A model generated the notes under the pieces. It did not search any database, was not told where the DNA came from, and saw nothing but the letters and a program-made list of their open reading frames with translations. A program made the translations under genes and the position numbers. Below are positions 23,667-34,388 of a stretch of 64,000 nt of DNA, piece by piece (position 1 is the first letter of the stretch; every line of letters begins with the position of its first letter). The DNA comes from Saposhnikovia divaricata (lineage: Eukaryota; Streptophyta; Magnoliopsida; Apiales; Apiaceae), in NCBI GenBank assembly GCA_036435485.1, contig CM071599.1, positions 2,666,803 through 2,730,802 of the forward strand, given 5' to 3'.

Positions 23667-25763
23667 CTGTTGTAGTGTGTACTTCAAATATTTCCAGTAA
23701 AAGTATATGTACACAACCAGCAGCAACTTAACCTGTCATTACATGCAACTTCTATCCTGGTCTCTCTGGTTATATTTTATAGTGTCAGCTTGTATGGGAA
23801 GTTTTGCCTTTGTGAGTCGCTAACTCACTTCTACACCTTGCTGCAGCTTATTAGTGGCATAAATAAGGGCAACAAATGCAGCCACGCATGTAAGTTCAGT
23901 TCTTTTTTTTTCGATCAGCCTTAGTGTCTTCAAGATCTTTAAAAATTTAACAAGTTGTTACTTTAGATTTAAGTGCCAGTTCTGACAAAAAACACCATTT
24001 GCTTCTCAGATGTCTTGTTAAGAAACAAGGTTGTCAAGGCTCTCAAGACCAATGTTTCTCTGAAGGAACACCTCCAATGCTTCGCAAAAATTCATCGACC
24101 TCCGCTAATTTGACATGGATACATAGACTCTCTAGTGTTGTTAGACAACTTTTCTGTATTTTCATTTCCTTAAGTAAGGATCTTTGTTGTAACGCCCCCA
24201 AATCCCATACAGGATTCCAGGTCATTACACCTCTTGTGGAATATTCAAACACCTGCTCATAATATAATCTACAACAATATTCATAACAACTCCATATTTT
24301 ACTCCACGGGTTATAGTCTTAGAACAAGCACTCAATAATTCCAAAAGATATTACATCTCAAGTTCACTTCCCAGAGTCTCTTAAATACTATTACAACTTC
24401 AAAGAACTAGATAATAAAACATTATAAAAACACCTTCCCAACCTGCACTCTCCTCAGATGCTTTAAGGTTAACACGCTGAATCAGTTGTCTTCCTCTTCC
24501 CTTAATCACGGTTCGTCGTACTAAAGCCAACTCTGACTGCCACTGTTTTATAATATTTAAATAGCAAGTATGAGCCAAAGAATGCCCAGCAAGTATATAT
24601 AGATATCATATAATACAACAACAACTCGACCAAAATATGGTTTTTACGGCTCTACAATATATATACTTTTAAAGAGATCAACTCATAAATTTTTATAAAT
24701 CTTGAAATACTACTCATATGAAAGAATAAATATATCTCAATAACTTCTCAAAATACTACTCATATGAAAGAATAAATATATCTCAATAACTTCTCAAAAT
24801 ACCACTTGAATATGAATCAATAACTCCTCAAAACTGCTCAATTGAATTGAAATAATATAATATAACAACTGCTCAGATCAACACCCTAGTTAACAGAACC
24901 ACACAGGCATCGGTTAACCGTTAGGATGTCAATGATTGGATTTCTGCTCATAACGCCTACTCAAGTAATGGATGATCAATCCATTATCACTGCTAGTTTT
25001 CTATCGATAGAAGGATGAGCCGAAGTTTCGAACACACCCTAAATACTACTCAGTTGGGCCGGTGCGTTACTCCGGTCACTTTTGCTTTCATAAGCAATGA
25101 ACGATAAACACCAATAATTTAGTTTTCCTCTCGAATGAGCAGAGGAAAATATTTATGAACAACTGTTCTGATAATGGAGTCGAAATAAGGTGACCCATAT
25201 CAGTATTCACAACTTACTTTATATATATAACCCCACTCTTAAATATAAATATTCTGTAGTATGAAAATATTATTAAATATATCTTCCTCATCTCTTCTGC
25301 GAGTACGAATGAAGTATCTCGATAAACGTCTCAACAATATAAACCAACTCATAAAATAAATTGCAAACATCTCGTGTAATAAACAGCTCAACAATAATAT
25401 ATATATACATGTAAATTGCACGGATAAAATCTGGTATAAACCACTAGAAAGAATATTTGCTTTTGAATATCGGAAACTTAATCAGCATACTAAATGAATT
25501 AAAAATAAATAAATACTCCGAACGATGGAGTACGAATTAGTAAACTTGCCTGGTTCTGCGGTATGATACTCCAACTTGCTCCACGTCTCTGGTTCTCCGG
25601 CATTTCACCTTCTCATACAAGCTCAACAATATAAACTATAATATATAGTTTATAAAATATAAACTATAAAAGCTGACACTATAAAATATAACCAGAGAGA
25701 CCAGGATAGAAGTTGCATGTAATGACAGGTTAAGTTGCTGCTGGTTCTCCGGCATTTCACCTT
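23667..25763 (+). repeat. 2.1-kb tandem unit, copy 1
   Basis: First of three direct copies (period 2097-2098 bp). It begins CTGTTGTAGTGTGTAC, covers about 520 bp of CACTA interior and then the start of the LTR-like insertion. It ends in a rearranged junction (25611-25763) with an inverted patch. Its start differs from copies 2 and 3 at one informative site in the 74-bp patch source (CCTGGTCTC here, CCTAGTCTC in the others). Confidence 0.95.
23847..24113 (+). other. Gene-like exons captured in the CACTA element (spliced ORF candidate)
   Basis: Two segments with good splice signals join in frame: 23847-23889 (acceptor CTGCAG before, GTAAGT after) and 24010-24113 (acceptor TTCTCAG). The joined reading gives about 48 residues containing KGNKCSHAYVLLRNKVV and ending HRPPLI before TGA. 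I do not recognise the family. The sequence is repeated in units 2 and 3. It could be a captured gene fragment or part of a non-coding transcript. Confidence 0.35.
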
Positions 25764-25887
25764 CTGTTGTAGTGTGTACTTCAAATATTTCCAGTAAAAG
25801 TATATGTACACAACCAGCAGCAACTTAACCTGTCATTACATGCAACTTCTATCCTAGTCTCTCTGGTTATATTTTATAGTGTCAGCT
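25671..25887. repeat. 74-bp inverted repeat at the first duplication junction
   Basis: Arms 25671-25744 and 25814-25887 are complementary with one mismatch and a 69-bp loop. The left arm is an inverted copy of sequence found at the start of each unit. Next to it TTCTCCGGCATTTCACCTTC occurs twice (about 25592-25612 and 25745-25764). Confidence 0.93.
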
Positions 25888-27861
25888 TGTATGGGAAGTT
25901 TTGCCTTTGTGAGTCGCTAAATCACTTCTACACCTTGCTGCAGCTTATTAGTGGCATAAATAAGGGCAACAAATGCAGCCACGCATGTAAGTTCAGTTCT
26001 TTTTTTTTTTTTCGATCAGCCTTAGTGTCTTCAAGATCTTTAAAAATTTAACAAGTTGTTACTTTAGATTTAAGTGCCAGTTCTGACAAACAACACCATT
26101 TGCTTCTCAGATGTCTTGTTAAGAAACAAGGTTGTCAAGGCTCTCAAGACCAATGTTTCTCTGAAGGAACACCTCCAATGCTTCGCAAAAATTCATCGAC
26201 CTCCGCTAATTTGACATGGATACATAGACTCTCTAGTGTTGTTAGACAACTTTTCTGTATTTTCATTTCCTTAAGTAAGGATCTTTGTTGTAACGCCCCC
26301 AAATCCCATACAGGATTCCAGGTCATTACACCTCTTGCGGAATATTCAAACACCTGCTCATAATATAATCTACAACAATATTCATAACAACTCCATATTT
26401 TACTCCACGGGTTATAGTCTTAGAACAAGCACTCAATAATTCCAAAAGATATTACATCTCAAGTTCACTTCCCAGAGTCTCTTAAATACTATTACAACTT
26501 CAAAGAACTAGATAATAAAACATTATAAAAACACCTTCCCAACCTGCAGTCTCCTCAGATGCTTTAAGGTTAACACGCTGAATCAGTTGTCTTCCTCTTC
26601 CCTTAATCACGGTTCGTCGTACTAAAGCCAACTCTGACTGCCACTGTTTTATAATATTTAAATAGCAAGTATGAGCCAAAGAATGCCCAGCAAGTATATA
26701 TAGATATCATATAATACAACAACTCGACCAAAATATGGTTTTTACGGCTCTACAATATATATACTTTTAAAGAGATCAACTCATAAATTTTTATAAATCT
26801 TGAAATACTACTCATATGAAAGAATAAATATATCTCAATAACGTCTCAAAATACTACTCATATGAAAGAATAAATATATCTCAATAACTTCTCAAAATAC
26901 CACTTGAATATGAATCAATAACTCCTCAAAACTGCTCAATTGAATTGAAATAATATAATATAACAACTGCTCAGATCAACACCCTAGTTAACAGAACCAC
27001 ACAGGCATCGGTTAACCGTTAGGATGTCAATGATTGGATTTCTGCTCATAACGCCTACTCAAGTAATGGATGATCAATCCATTATCACTGCTAGTTTTCT
27101 ATCGATAGAAGGATGAGCCGAAGTTTCGAACACACCCTAAATACTACTCAGTTGGGCCGGTGCGTTACTCCGGTTACTTTTGCTTTCATAAGCAATGAAC
27201 GATAAACACCAATAATTTAGTTTTCCTCTCGAATGAGCAGAGGAAAATATTTATGAACAACTGTTCTGATAATGGAGTCGAAATAAGGTGACCCATATCA
27301 GTATTCACAACTTACTTTATATATATAACCCCACTCTTAAATATAAATATTCTGTAGTATGAAAATATTATTAAATATATCTTCCTCATCTCTTCTGCGA
27401 GTACGAATGAAGTATCTCGATAAACGTCTCAACAATATAAACCAACTCATAAAATAAATTGCAAACATCTCGTGTAATAAACAGCTCAACAATAATATAT
27501 ATATACATGTAAATTGCACGGATAAAATCTGGTATAAACCACTAGAAAGAATATTTGCTTTTGAATATCGGAAACTTAATCAGCATACTAAATGAATTAA
27601 AAATAAATAAATACTCCGAACGATGGAGTACGAATTAGTAAACTTGCCTGGTTCTGCGGTATGATACTCCAACTTGCTCCACGTCTCTGGTTCTCCGGCA
27701 TTTCACCTTCTCATACAAGCTCAACAATATAAACTATAAAATATAGTTTATAAAATATAAACTATAAAAGCTGACACTATAAAATATAACCAGAGAGACC
27801 AGGATAGAAGTTGCATGTAATGACAGGTTAAGTTGCTGCTGGTTCTCCGGCATTTCACCTT
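25764..27861 (+). repeat. 2.1-kb tandem unit, copy 2
   Basis: Nearly identical to copy 1 and ends in the same rearranged junction. A few base changes and short indels (for example one ACA unit near 26715, poly-T length near 26000) separate the copies, so the array is fairly young. Confidence 0.95.
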
Positions 27862-27985
27862 CTGTTGTAGTGTGTACTTCAAATATTTCCAGTAAAAGTA
27901 TATGTACACAACCAGCAGCAACTTAACCTGTCATTACATGCAACTTCTATCCTAGTCTCTCTGGTTATATTTTATAGTGTCAGCT
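27769..27985. repeat. 74-bp inverted repeat at the second duplication junction
   Basis: Arms 27769-27842 and 27912-27985 repeat the structure at 25671-25887, so the junction was copied with the unit. Confidence 0.93.
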
Positions 27986-29810
27986 TGTATGGGAAGTTTT
28001 GCCTTTGTGAGTCGCTAAATCACTTCTACACCTTGCTGCAGCTTATTAGTGGCATAAATAAGGGCAACAAATGCAGCCACGCATGTAAGTTCAGTTCTTT
28101 TTTTTTTTCGATCAGCCTTAGTGTCTTCAAGATCTTTAAAAATTTAACAAGTTGTTACTTTAGATTTAAGTGCCAGTTCTGACAAACAACACCATTTGCT
28201 TCTCAGATGTCTTGTTAAGAAACAAGGTTGTCAAGGCTCTCAAGACCAATGTTTCTCTGAAGGAACACCTCCAATGCTTCGCAAAAATTCATCGACCTCC
28301 GCTAATTTGACATGGATACATAGACTCTCTAGTGTTGTTAGACAACTTTTCTGTATTTTCATTTCCTTAAGTAAGGATCTTTGTTGTAACGCCCCCAAAT
28401 CCCATACAGGATTCCAGGTCATTACACCTCTTGCGGAATATTCAAACACCTGCTCATAATATAATCTACAACAATATTCATAACAACTCCATATTTTACT
28501 CCACGGGTTATAGTCTTAGAACAAGCACTCAATAATTCCAAAAGATATTACATCTCAAGTTCACTTCCCAGAGTCTCTTAAATACTATTACAACTTCAAA
28601 GAACTAGATAATAAAACATTATAAAAACACCTTCCCAACCTGCACTCTCCTCAGATGCTTTAAGGTTAACACGCTGAATCAGTTGTCTTCCTCTTCCCTT
28701 AATCACGGTTCGTCGTACTAAAGCCAACTCTGACTGCCACTGTTTTATAATATTTAAATAGCAAGTATGAGCCAAAGAATGCCCAGCAAGTATATATAGA
28801 TATCATATAATACAACAACAACTCGACCAAAATATGGTTTTTACGGCTCTACAATATATATACTTTTAAAGAGATCAACTCATAAATTTTTATAAATCTT
28901 GAAATACTACTCATATGAAAGAATAAATATATCTCAATAACTTCTCAAAATACTACTCATATGAAAGAATAAATATATCTCAATAACTTCTCAAAATACC
29001 ACTTGAATATGAATCAATAACTCCTCAAAACTGCTCAATTGAATTGAAATAATATAATATAACAACTGCTCAGATCAACACCCTAGTTAACAGAACCACA
29101 CAGGCATCGGTTAACCGTTAGGATGTCAATGATTGGATTTCTGCTCATAACGCCTACTCAAGTAATGGATGATCAATCCATTATCACTGCTAGTTTTCTA
29201 TCGATAGAAGGATGAGCCGAAGTTTCGAACACACCCTAAATACTACTCAGTTGGGCCGGTGCGTTACTCCGGTCACTTTTGCTTTCATAAGCAATGAACG
29301 ATAAACACCAATAATTTAGTTTTCCTCTCGAATGAGCAGAGGAAAATATTTATGAACAACTGTTCTGATAATGGAGTCGAAATAAGGTGACCCATATCAG
29401 TATTCACAACTTACTTTATATATATAACCCCACTCTTAAATATAAATATTCTGTAGTATGAAAATATTATTAAATATATCTTTCTCATCTCTTCTGCGAG
29501 TACGAATGAAGTATCTCGATAAACGTCTCAACAATATAAACCACCTCATAAAATAAATTGCAAACATCTCGTGTATAAACAGCTCAACAATAATATATAT
29601 ATACATGTAAATTGCACGGATAAAATCTGGTATAAACCACTAGAAAGAATATTTGCTTTTGAATATCGGAAACTTAATCAGCATACTAAATGAATTAAAA
29701 ATAAATAAATACTCCGAACGATGGAGTACAAATTAGTAAACTTGCCTGGTTCTGCGGTATGATACTCCAACTTGCTCCACGTCTCTGGTTCTCCGGCATT
29801 TCACCTTCTC
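27862..29810 (+). repeat. 2.1-kb tandem unit, copy 3 (truncated, runs into the unrearranged LTR)
   Basis: Matches copies 1 and 2 until TTTCACCTTCTC at 29810. It then continues into unique LTR sequence instead of the inverted patch. This shows what the locus looked like before duplication. Confidence 0.93.
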
Positions 29811-30212
29811 GGGCCTAGTTCAGCTATTATTAACTCAACTTCTGATCACCTTTCAATCAACTTCTATTCATCTCTATATAGTACCTTTGCATATCTACAA
29901 CTTTCGTTCTTTAAGCTTTTCCAAACGAGTCTCCTAACTCCTCCGAAATCCTACCCCAAAATGGTTCCTCGAATAATTCCAAAAACTCAATATTTTTACG
30001 CGAAACCTTTTCCATTTTTAAATCTCACAAATAATTTAACAATAAATCCGATTTTAGTCTAAATAATCTGATTCGATCGGGTTAATTAAAATAATCCGAA
30101 AATGTTAAATATCAATCCTCTAAAATAATACCATTGACATCCTATATAAAAACTCAGTCAATAAATAATCCTCAAACAATTATCTTACTCCACGATAAAG
30201 AAACATAATTAA

Positions 30213-30362
30213 CTAATTAATCCTCGAGACAACAATTAATCCTTAATTTAAATAAATAAATCCTCGAGACAATAATTAATCCTCGAATTAAATAAATAAA
30301 TCCTCAAGACAACAATTAATCCTCGAATTAAATAAATAAATCCTCAAGACACAATTAATCCT
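30213..30362. repeat. 40-bp tandem repeat, about 3.7 copies
   Basis: TCCTCGAGAC or TCCTCAAGAC recurs at 30221, 30261, 30301 and 30341, an exact 40-bp period, with AATTAATCCTCGAATT and AAATAAATAAA between. It lies in the LTR-like insertion. Confidence 0.9.
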
Positions 30363-30854
30363 ATTTACTCAATTTAAAACCATACTAATTATTCCACTTT
30401 AATACCCTCATCATTATAAATACCTCTTTTATCAATGAATCATTAAGTCTCTAAATTATGTCCAAATAATCACAAAATATTTCAATTTAATTAATTAATC
30501 AAAAATACCATTTTTATTAGATTATTTATTAAGCCATAATCACTGCTCCCACTTTTAACCAGAAATGTAATTCTATTAAAATAATCCTAATTTATAAATC
30601 CCACTAGCTTCTAATTTCTCTTTTTAACAATTAATAAGTTAAAATTCCATAATTACTACTAAATAACTAATAAATCAATTATACCTTTTTTGATAAATTA
30701 TTAATACCAACTGTTTTAATTAACAATCCAGATAATTAAATCCCGATTATAACATTCAATCGATATTATTTTATTACTATTTTTTTTACATAAAATTTAC
30801 GTGGGCCCCACATCACCCCCTCGTGGGCCCCACCCCTCCCCTGCCTCTCACCAG

Positions 30855-30936
30855 TCTCTCTCTCTCCGATCTCTCTCTCCGTCGATCTCTCTCTCTCGAT
30901 CTCCCTGCTCTCTCTTTCAATCTCTCTTCATCTCCT

Positions 30937-30969
<33 letters not shown>
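30855..30969. repeat. CT-rich tract in the LTR-like insertion
   Basis: Long runs of CTCTCT broken by CGAT. On the minus (element) strand it is a GA-rich tract. Pyrimidine-rich open frames here are repeat translations. Confidence 0.8.
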
Positions 30970-30972
<3 letters not shown>

Positions 30973-32017
30973 ATCCTCCTCAAAATCTCTCCGACTCCAT
31001 CCCTCGACTACCACGAACCAACATCACATCTCTCCCTCATCTCTCCTCTCCGACCCATCTCGACTCCCTTCTCCAACATCTCTCTTCTCCGATTACACCC
31101 AATCAACACAACACGAACCGAACACTTCACGGCTTATACACGCCCAGACCAACCAAGAACTAAGCTCAATTAATCGGAAAACAAAGCACAAATTCGAGTC
31201 TACCGGTTGCAAACGAAATCGGAAACATAGCCAAGAAAATTAACTACCTGATGATTACTCTGTTTGTGTAAGAGACAGAGTGTTTATATGTTTGTTTTTG
31301 AGATATAGATGTAAACTCCTCCTGTTAGAAAATAAATAGGTGGCCGGTTCTATTTATTTAACTTAAAAGGACAGCACAGGGCCACAGGGGAATAAACAAA
31401 TTAGAATACTTAGTGCTCCGTAAAAGAGGGATCGTGTTTTGTGAAAATTTGATGTATCTGTTTGTATAGTCCCACTTATTTATTTATTTAAATGGGCCAA
31501 AACGTGGGGGACAAAATGAAATGCTATGAAAATAATGATAATGTTTTGTGAAATGTTTGGTGAAAAGCTGTGTCCTCAATAATTTCATTTCCTCCGTGTT
31601 GGCTAATTTAAACGAGACTCTAATTTCGTTCTCTAAAATAAATTCGATCCAAAACTAAAATCTTATTTTTCCTAAACTTCCTAATTTTAATAAATACGAA
31701 ATAAATATAATTAAATAGATATAATATAATATTTACTTACATATGAATATATAAAATTTCGAAATTTTACCAAAAATGTGCTAATTAAAATAGACTAGTG
31801 CATTGCTCTTAATTAAAATTTAAATATCCAGTAGGAAAAAAAATTATTCGAAAATTCGCGGATATTACATTTGTCAAGCTTGTAACCTTCCTTTGTTCTA
31901 GTTTTGTTTTGGAGTTGTAGATTATAAATTTTGTAATGGCATTGATGATTATGTTTGGTGAAATGAAAAAAACACATTTTAACTATTATTTTGCATTTAT
32001 TATTGTGGAAAATGAAT

Positions 32018-32056
<39 letters not shown>

Positions 32057-32399
32057 AGTGGGTCCCACCTATCAGTGGGGCCATTTTACAACAAATGTGT
32101 ATCCTATGGCAACACATTTGATCATGTTGCTGTAGGTGTAAAAGTGTTGCAACTGACCCTACGCCAACATCGAAAAAGCTAACACCCGAAAAGTGTTGCC
32201 GTAGAGATTTTTGAGGCTATGCCAACAGTTTTTGGGCCTTCGGCAACAATTTTGAAGTGTTACCGAAGGCCATCAATGGCGTAGTGCGTGGAGAACCATC
32301 TGATTCTATAGCATAACCAAATTTTTTTAGAAAAAATTTCAAAATCTTATTCCAAAAAAAAAAAATATGCCACTGCCATATAAGCACTGTTGACATGGC

Positions 32400-32480
32400 A
32401 CTGTCACGTGGCAGTGCCACGTCATCACTGTTGACGTGGCAATGCCACGTCATCAATGATGATATTACTGATGACGTCGC
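32400..32480. promoter_or_regulatory. Cluster of ACGT-core palindromes
   Basis: CACGTGGCAGTGCCACGT and TGACGTGGCAATGCCACGTC lie next to each other, with another GATGACGTCG downstream. Each can fold on itself and contains G-box/TGACG-type bZIP cores. It lies just outside the CACTA right end, between runs of GGTTCT/AGAACC sequence that look like an older repeat. Function is unknown. Confidence 0.4.
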
Positions 32481-32997
32481 ACTGCCACGACAGCAATGAT
32501 GATGTGGCATTGATGTCAGCAATAGTACCACATCAGCATTTGGTTCTACCATAGAATCAAAAAATTGGTCTTTTTTTAATATAGAACCAAAAAAATTGAT
32601 TTTTTTTTATAAAACCAAAAATTAAAACTTTTTTTTTTCTTTACTAATTACAAAAATTAAAACTTTGATTCTACTATAGAATCAGAAAATTAGTGGTTCT
32701 CTATGATTCTCTATATAAGATGGTTCTTTATAGAATAATGGCCTCAATTATTCAAAAACTCATGTATTATTTAAAACTAATAATATATATTCTTAAATTT
32801 AGTTTTTTGTTAATGGGGTTCGAACCTTGAGTATTCATTAAATTAGCACAAATAGAAAATTAATTTTTTTTGAAGGATTTAATGGCTCTAATCGATTTAT
32901 TAAAAATCTAAAAGTCACTATTATTTGTATGGTTGAACTATTGAACCAAATTATGAATAATTATCCCAAAATTTGCTTATTATATTTTAGTATAGAT

Positions 32998-33021
32998 TTA
33001 TTATTATTATTATTATTATTA

Positions 33022-33114
<93 letters not shown>

Positions 33115-33115
33115 G
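32998..33115. repeat. (TTA)n microsatellite, about 118 bp
   Basis: Almost pure TTA repeat with one TTG interruption. It gives a spurious poly-leucine frame. Confidence 0.95.
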
Positions 33116-33400
33116 GTGAGAGATGATGTTAAACAGTATGAACAGGTGAAGATGTGTTTGTATTAGATTGGAATACTATTATGTATGTATGTTGACCGTG
33201 CTATTATCGAACGTAGTAATTATTTTTTCTTTTTTATGGTTGAACCAAACAACTAAAATACCAATAATATTTATATCCTAATTTTTTTAGGGTGGATGCC
33301 CAAAATACCTTTCTGTTGAAGAAAGGAGTCCAAAATACCCATTCCTATTTTGTCCCATAGTGGACTTTGTCTTGTAGTGGACTGGATAATTAACATAATT
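33116..33400. other. Flank between the microsatellite and the viral insert
   Basis: No coding feature seen. The exact left border of the viral sequence is not recognisable. Confidence 0.4.
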
Positions 33401-33470
33401 ATCTATTGGGCCCACTTTTTGCAAAAACAAAAGGCATGACACATATTACTAGCTTGAGGTTCGTTACTTC

Positions 33471-33725
33471 CTAACCGATATGGTTTTTTAAACTGTCAAA
33501 TTCTTGACTATTTCTAATGTATAACATACCATGCTGTTCATTCATCATTTCTAAACTGATATAGAATTCTCTAAGTCGGTCTAGTCTGTTGTTATTGATA
33601 TCTAGACATGCTAGATCTCTTATTCTGATGAAGAAATCTTCATCATTAAGCCTAATGGTTTCACCATTAACGACTAAGCTCCAAGGGAACATTACTGACC
33701 TACGATTATTACTAATCATAATCAA
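33471..33725 (-). other. Small ORF in the viral leader region, uncertain
   Basis: 84 codons opening MIMISNNRRSVMFPWSLVVN, downstream of the promoter and poly(A) signal on the viral strand. Pararetrovirus leaders often hold short ORFs. I recognise no family, so it may be chance or a leader ORF. Confidence 0.3.
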
Positions 33726-33999
33726 AATTGCTAGATATATATAAAAGAGTATATATAAATTTGTTTAGAACAGGATTAAGAGTTTTACCAGACTTTCTTC
33801 AATGATCTATATCTGCATGGAATTATTGATCTTTAAAAATTCCTTTTCTTCTCTAAATCTTCGGGTTACTATCTCTGGTCTTCAATCCTATGAGTGGCGT
33901 TTCCCTAACGGCCTCCTGCCTAGCGGTACTCCCTGTGCTCTAAAGCGGACTCCAGAATAACTCAAGACATAACCAATATTTTCAAAAAAAAAAAGACTT

Positions 34000-34005
34000 T
34001 TTATT
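34000..34005 (-). terminator. Viral poly(A) signal AATAAA
   Basis: AATAAA on the minus strand lies about 165 nt downstream of the genomic TATA box. That is the spacing expected for a pararetrovirus, whose full-length RNA passes this signal once and uses it the second time. Confidence 0.65.
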
Positions 34006-34160
34006 GATTCATATAATTATCCAGATATAGACTCATTATGAGCCTGTTTTCACTCGTAACCCCGTAGGGTTTTTACTCACTCATTATGAACTCTTTGAAT
34101 GCTTAGTGTACAGTGGGTGTACTCTGCTAAGTCCAAGATGATCATTGCTGAAATGGAACT

Positions 34161-34230
34161 CATCCTTTTATAGACTAAGGAATGAGGATCTATACAAAAT
34201 TCCTTACGTAACTGCATACGTAATTTGTAT
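34161..34230 (-). promoter_or_regulatory. 35S-like genomic promoter of the endogenous virus
   Basis: On the minus strand a TATA box (TCTATAAAAGG, 34164-34175) lies about 30 bp downstream of two ACGT cores, TTACGTATGCAGTTACGTAA (34203-34222). This resembles the as-1 plus TATA arrangement of caulimovirus genomic promoters. It is downstream of the transactivator ORF, as expected on a circular genome. Confidence 0.7.
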
Positions 34231-34388
34231 ATAATTGATGCACTAAGGTCTGAAGAGATAAGATTCCTTATCTTTCTTGTCTGGTGTTGTGGTAAAACGG
34301 TGTCCACTAAAGAAAAGTAGATTCGTCTTGTTCTGAAAACGATGTCCACTAAAGGAGCTCCGTCTTCTTGCATAAAGTAGATTCCTTT

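Larger units (their letters stand above)
24188..31869 (-). mobile_element. Solo-LTR-like insertion in the CACTA element, expanded by duplication
   Basis: Ends are TGTAACGCCCCC at 24188 and GCGGATATTACA to 31869, so the element has TG...CA termini. The 5-bp TTTGT at 24183-24187 and 31870-31874 is a target duplication. No coding domain and no second terminal repeat are visible, so a long solo LTR (about 3.5 kb before the internal triplication) is the simplest reading. A TRIM or LARD-type element is the alternative. The minus-strand start (TGTAATATCCGCGAATTTTC) resembles Gypsy-type LTR starts, but this is only a resemblance. Confidence 0.65.
21471..32286. mobile_element. CACTA-type element, 10.8 kb, without visible transposase
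   Basis: The left end starts CACTACGCCATAGATG at 21471. The right end, read inward on the other strand, starts CACTACGCCATTGATG at 32286, so the 16-bp TIRs have one mismatch. The 3-bp CGT at 21468-21470 and 32287-32289 is the expected CACTA target duplication. Both subterminal regions (to about 21630 and from about 32090) contain several copies of GTGTTGCCGTAG/TGTTGGCGTAG in both orientations, the usual subterminal binding-site arrangement. The interior has no TNPD-like frame. It holds gene-like sequence, a Stowaway-like MITE, a solo-LTR-like insertion and a 2.1-kb triplication. Without later insertions it was roughly 3 kb. Confidence 0.85.

Noticed and set aside
23999..28459. Three identical 87-codon frames repeated every 2.1 kb
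   Set aside because: They start before a splice acceptor and run into the LTR-like insertion; repetition is due to the triplication, not to a gene family.
30213..30362. Regular 40-bp repeats resembling a CRISPR array
   Set aside because: The whole 40-bp unit is repeated without variable spacers, in a plant LTR-like sequence. It is a plain tandem repeat.
32929..33126. Open frame with a long leucine run
   Set aside because: It is only the translation of the TTA microsatellite.
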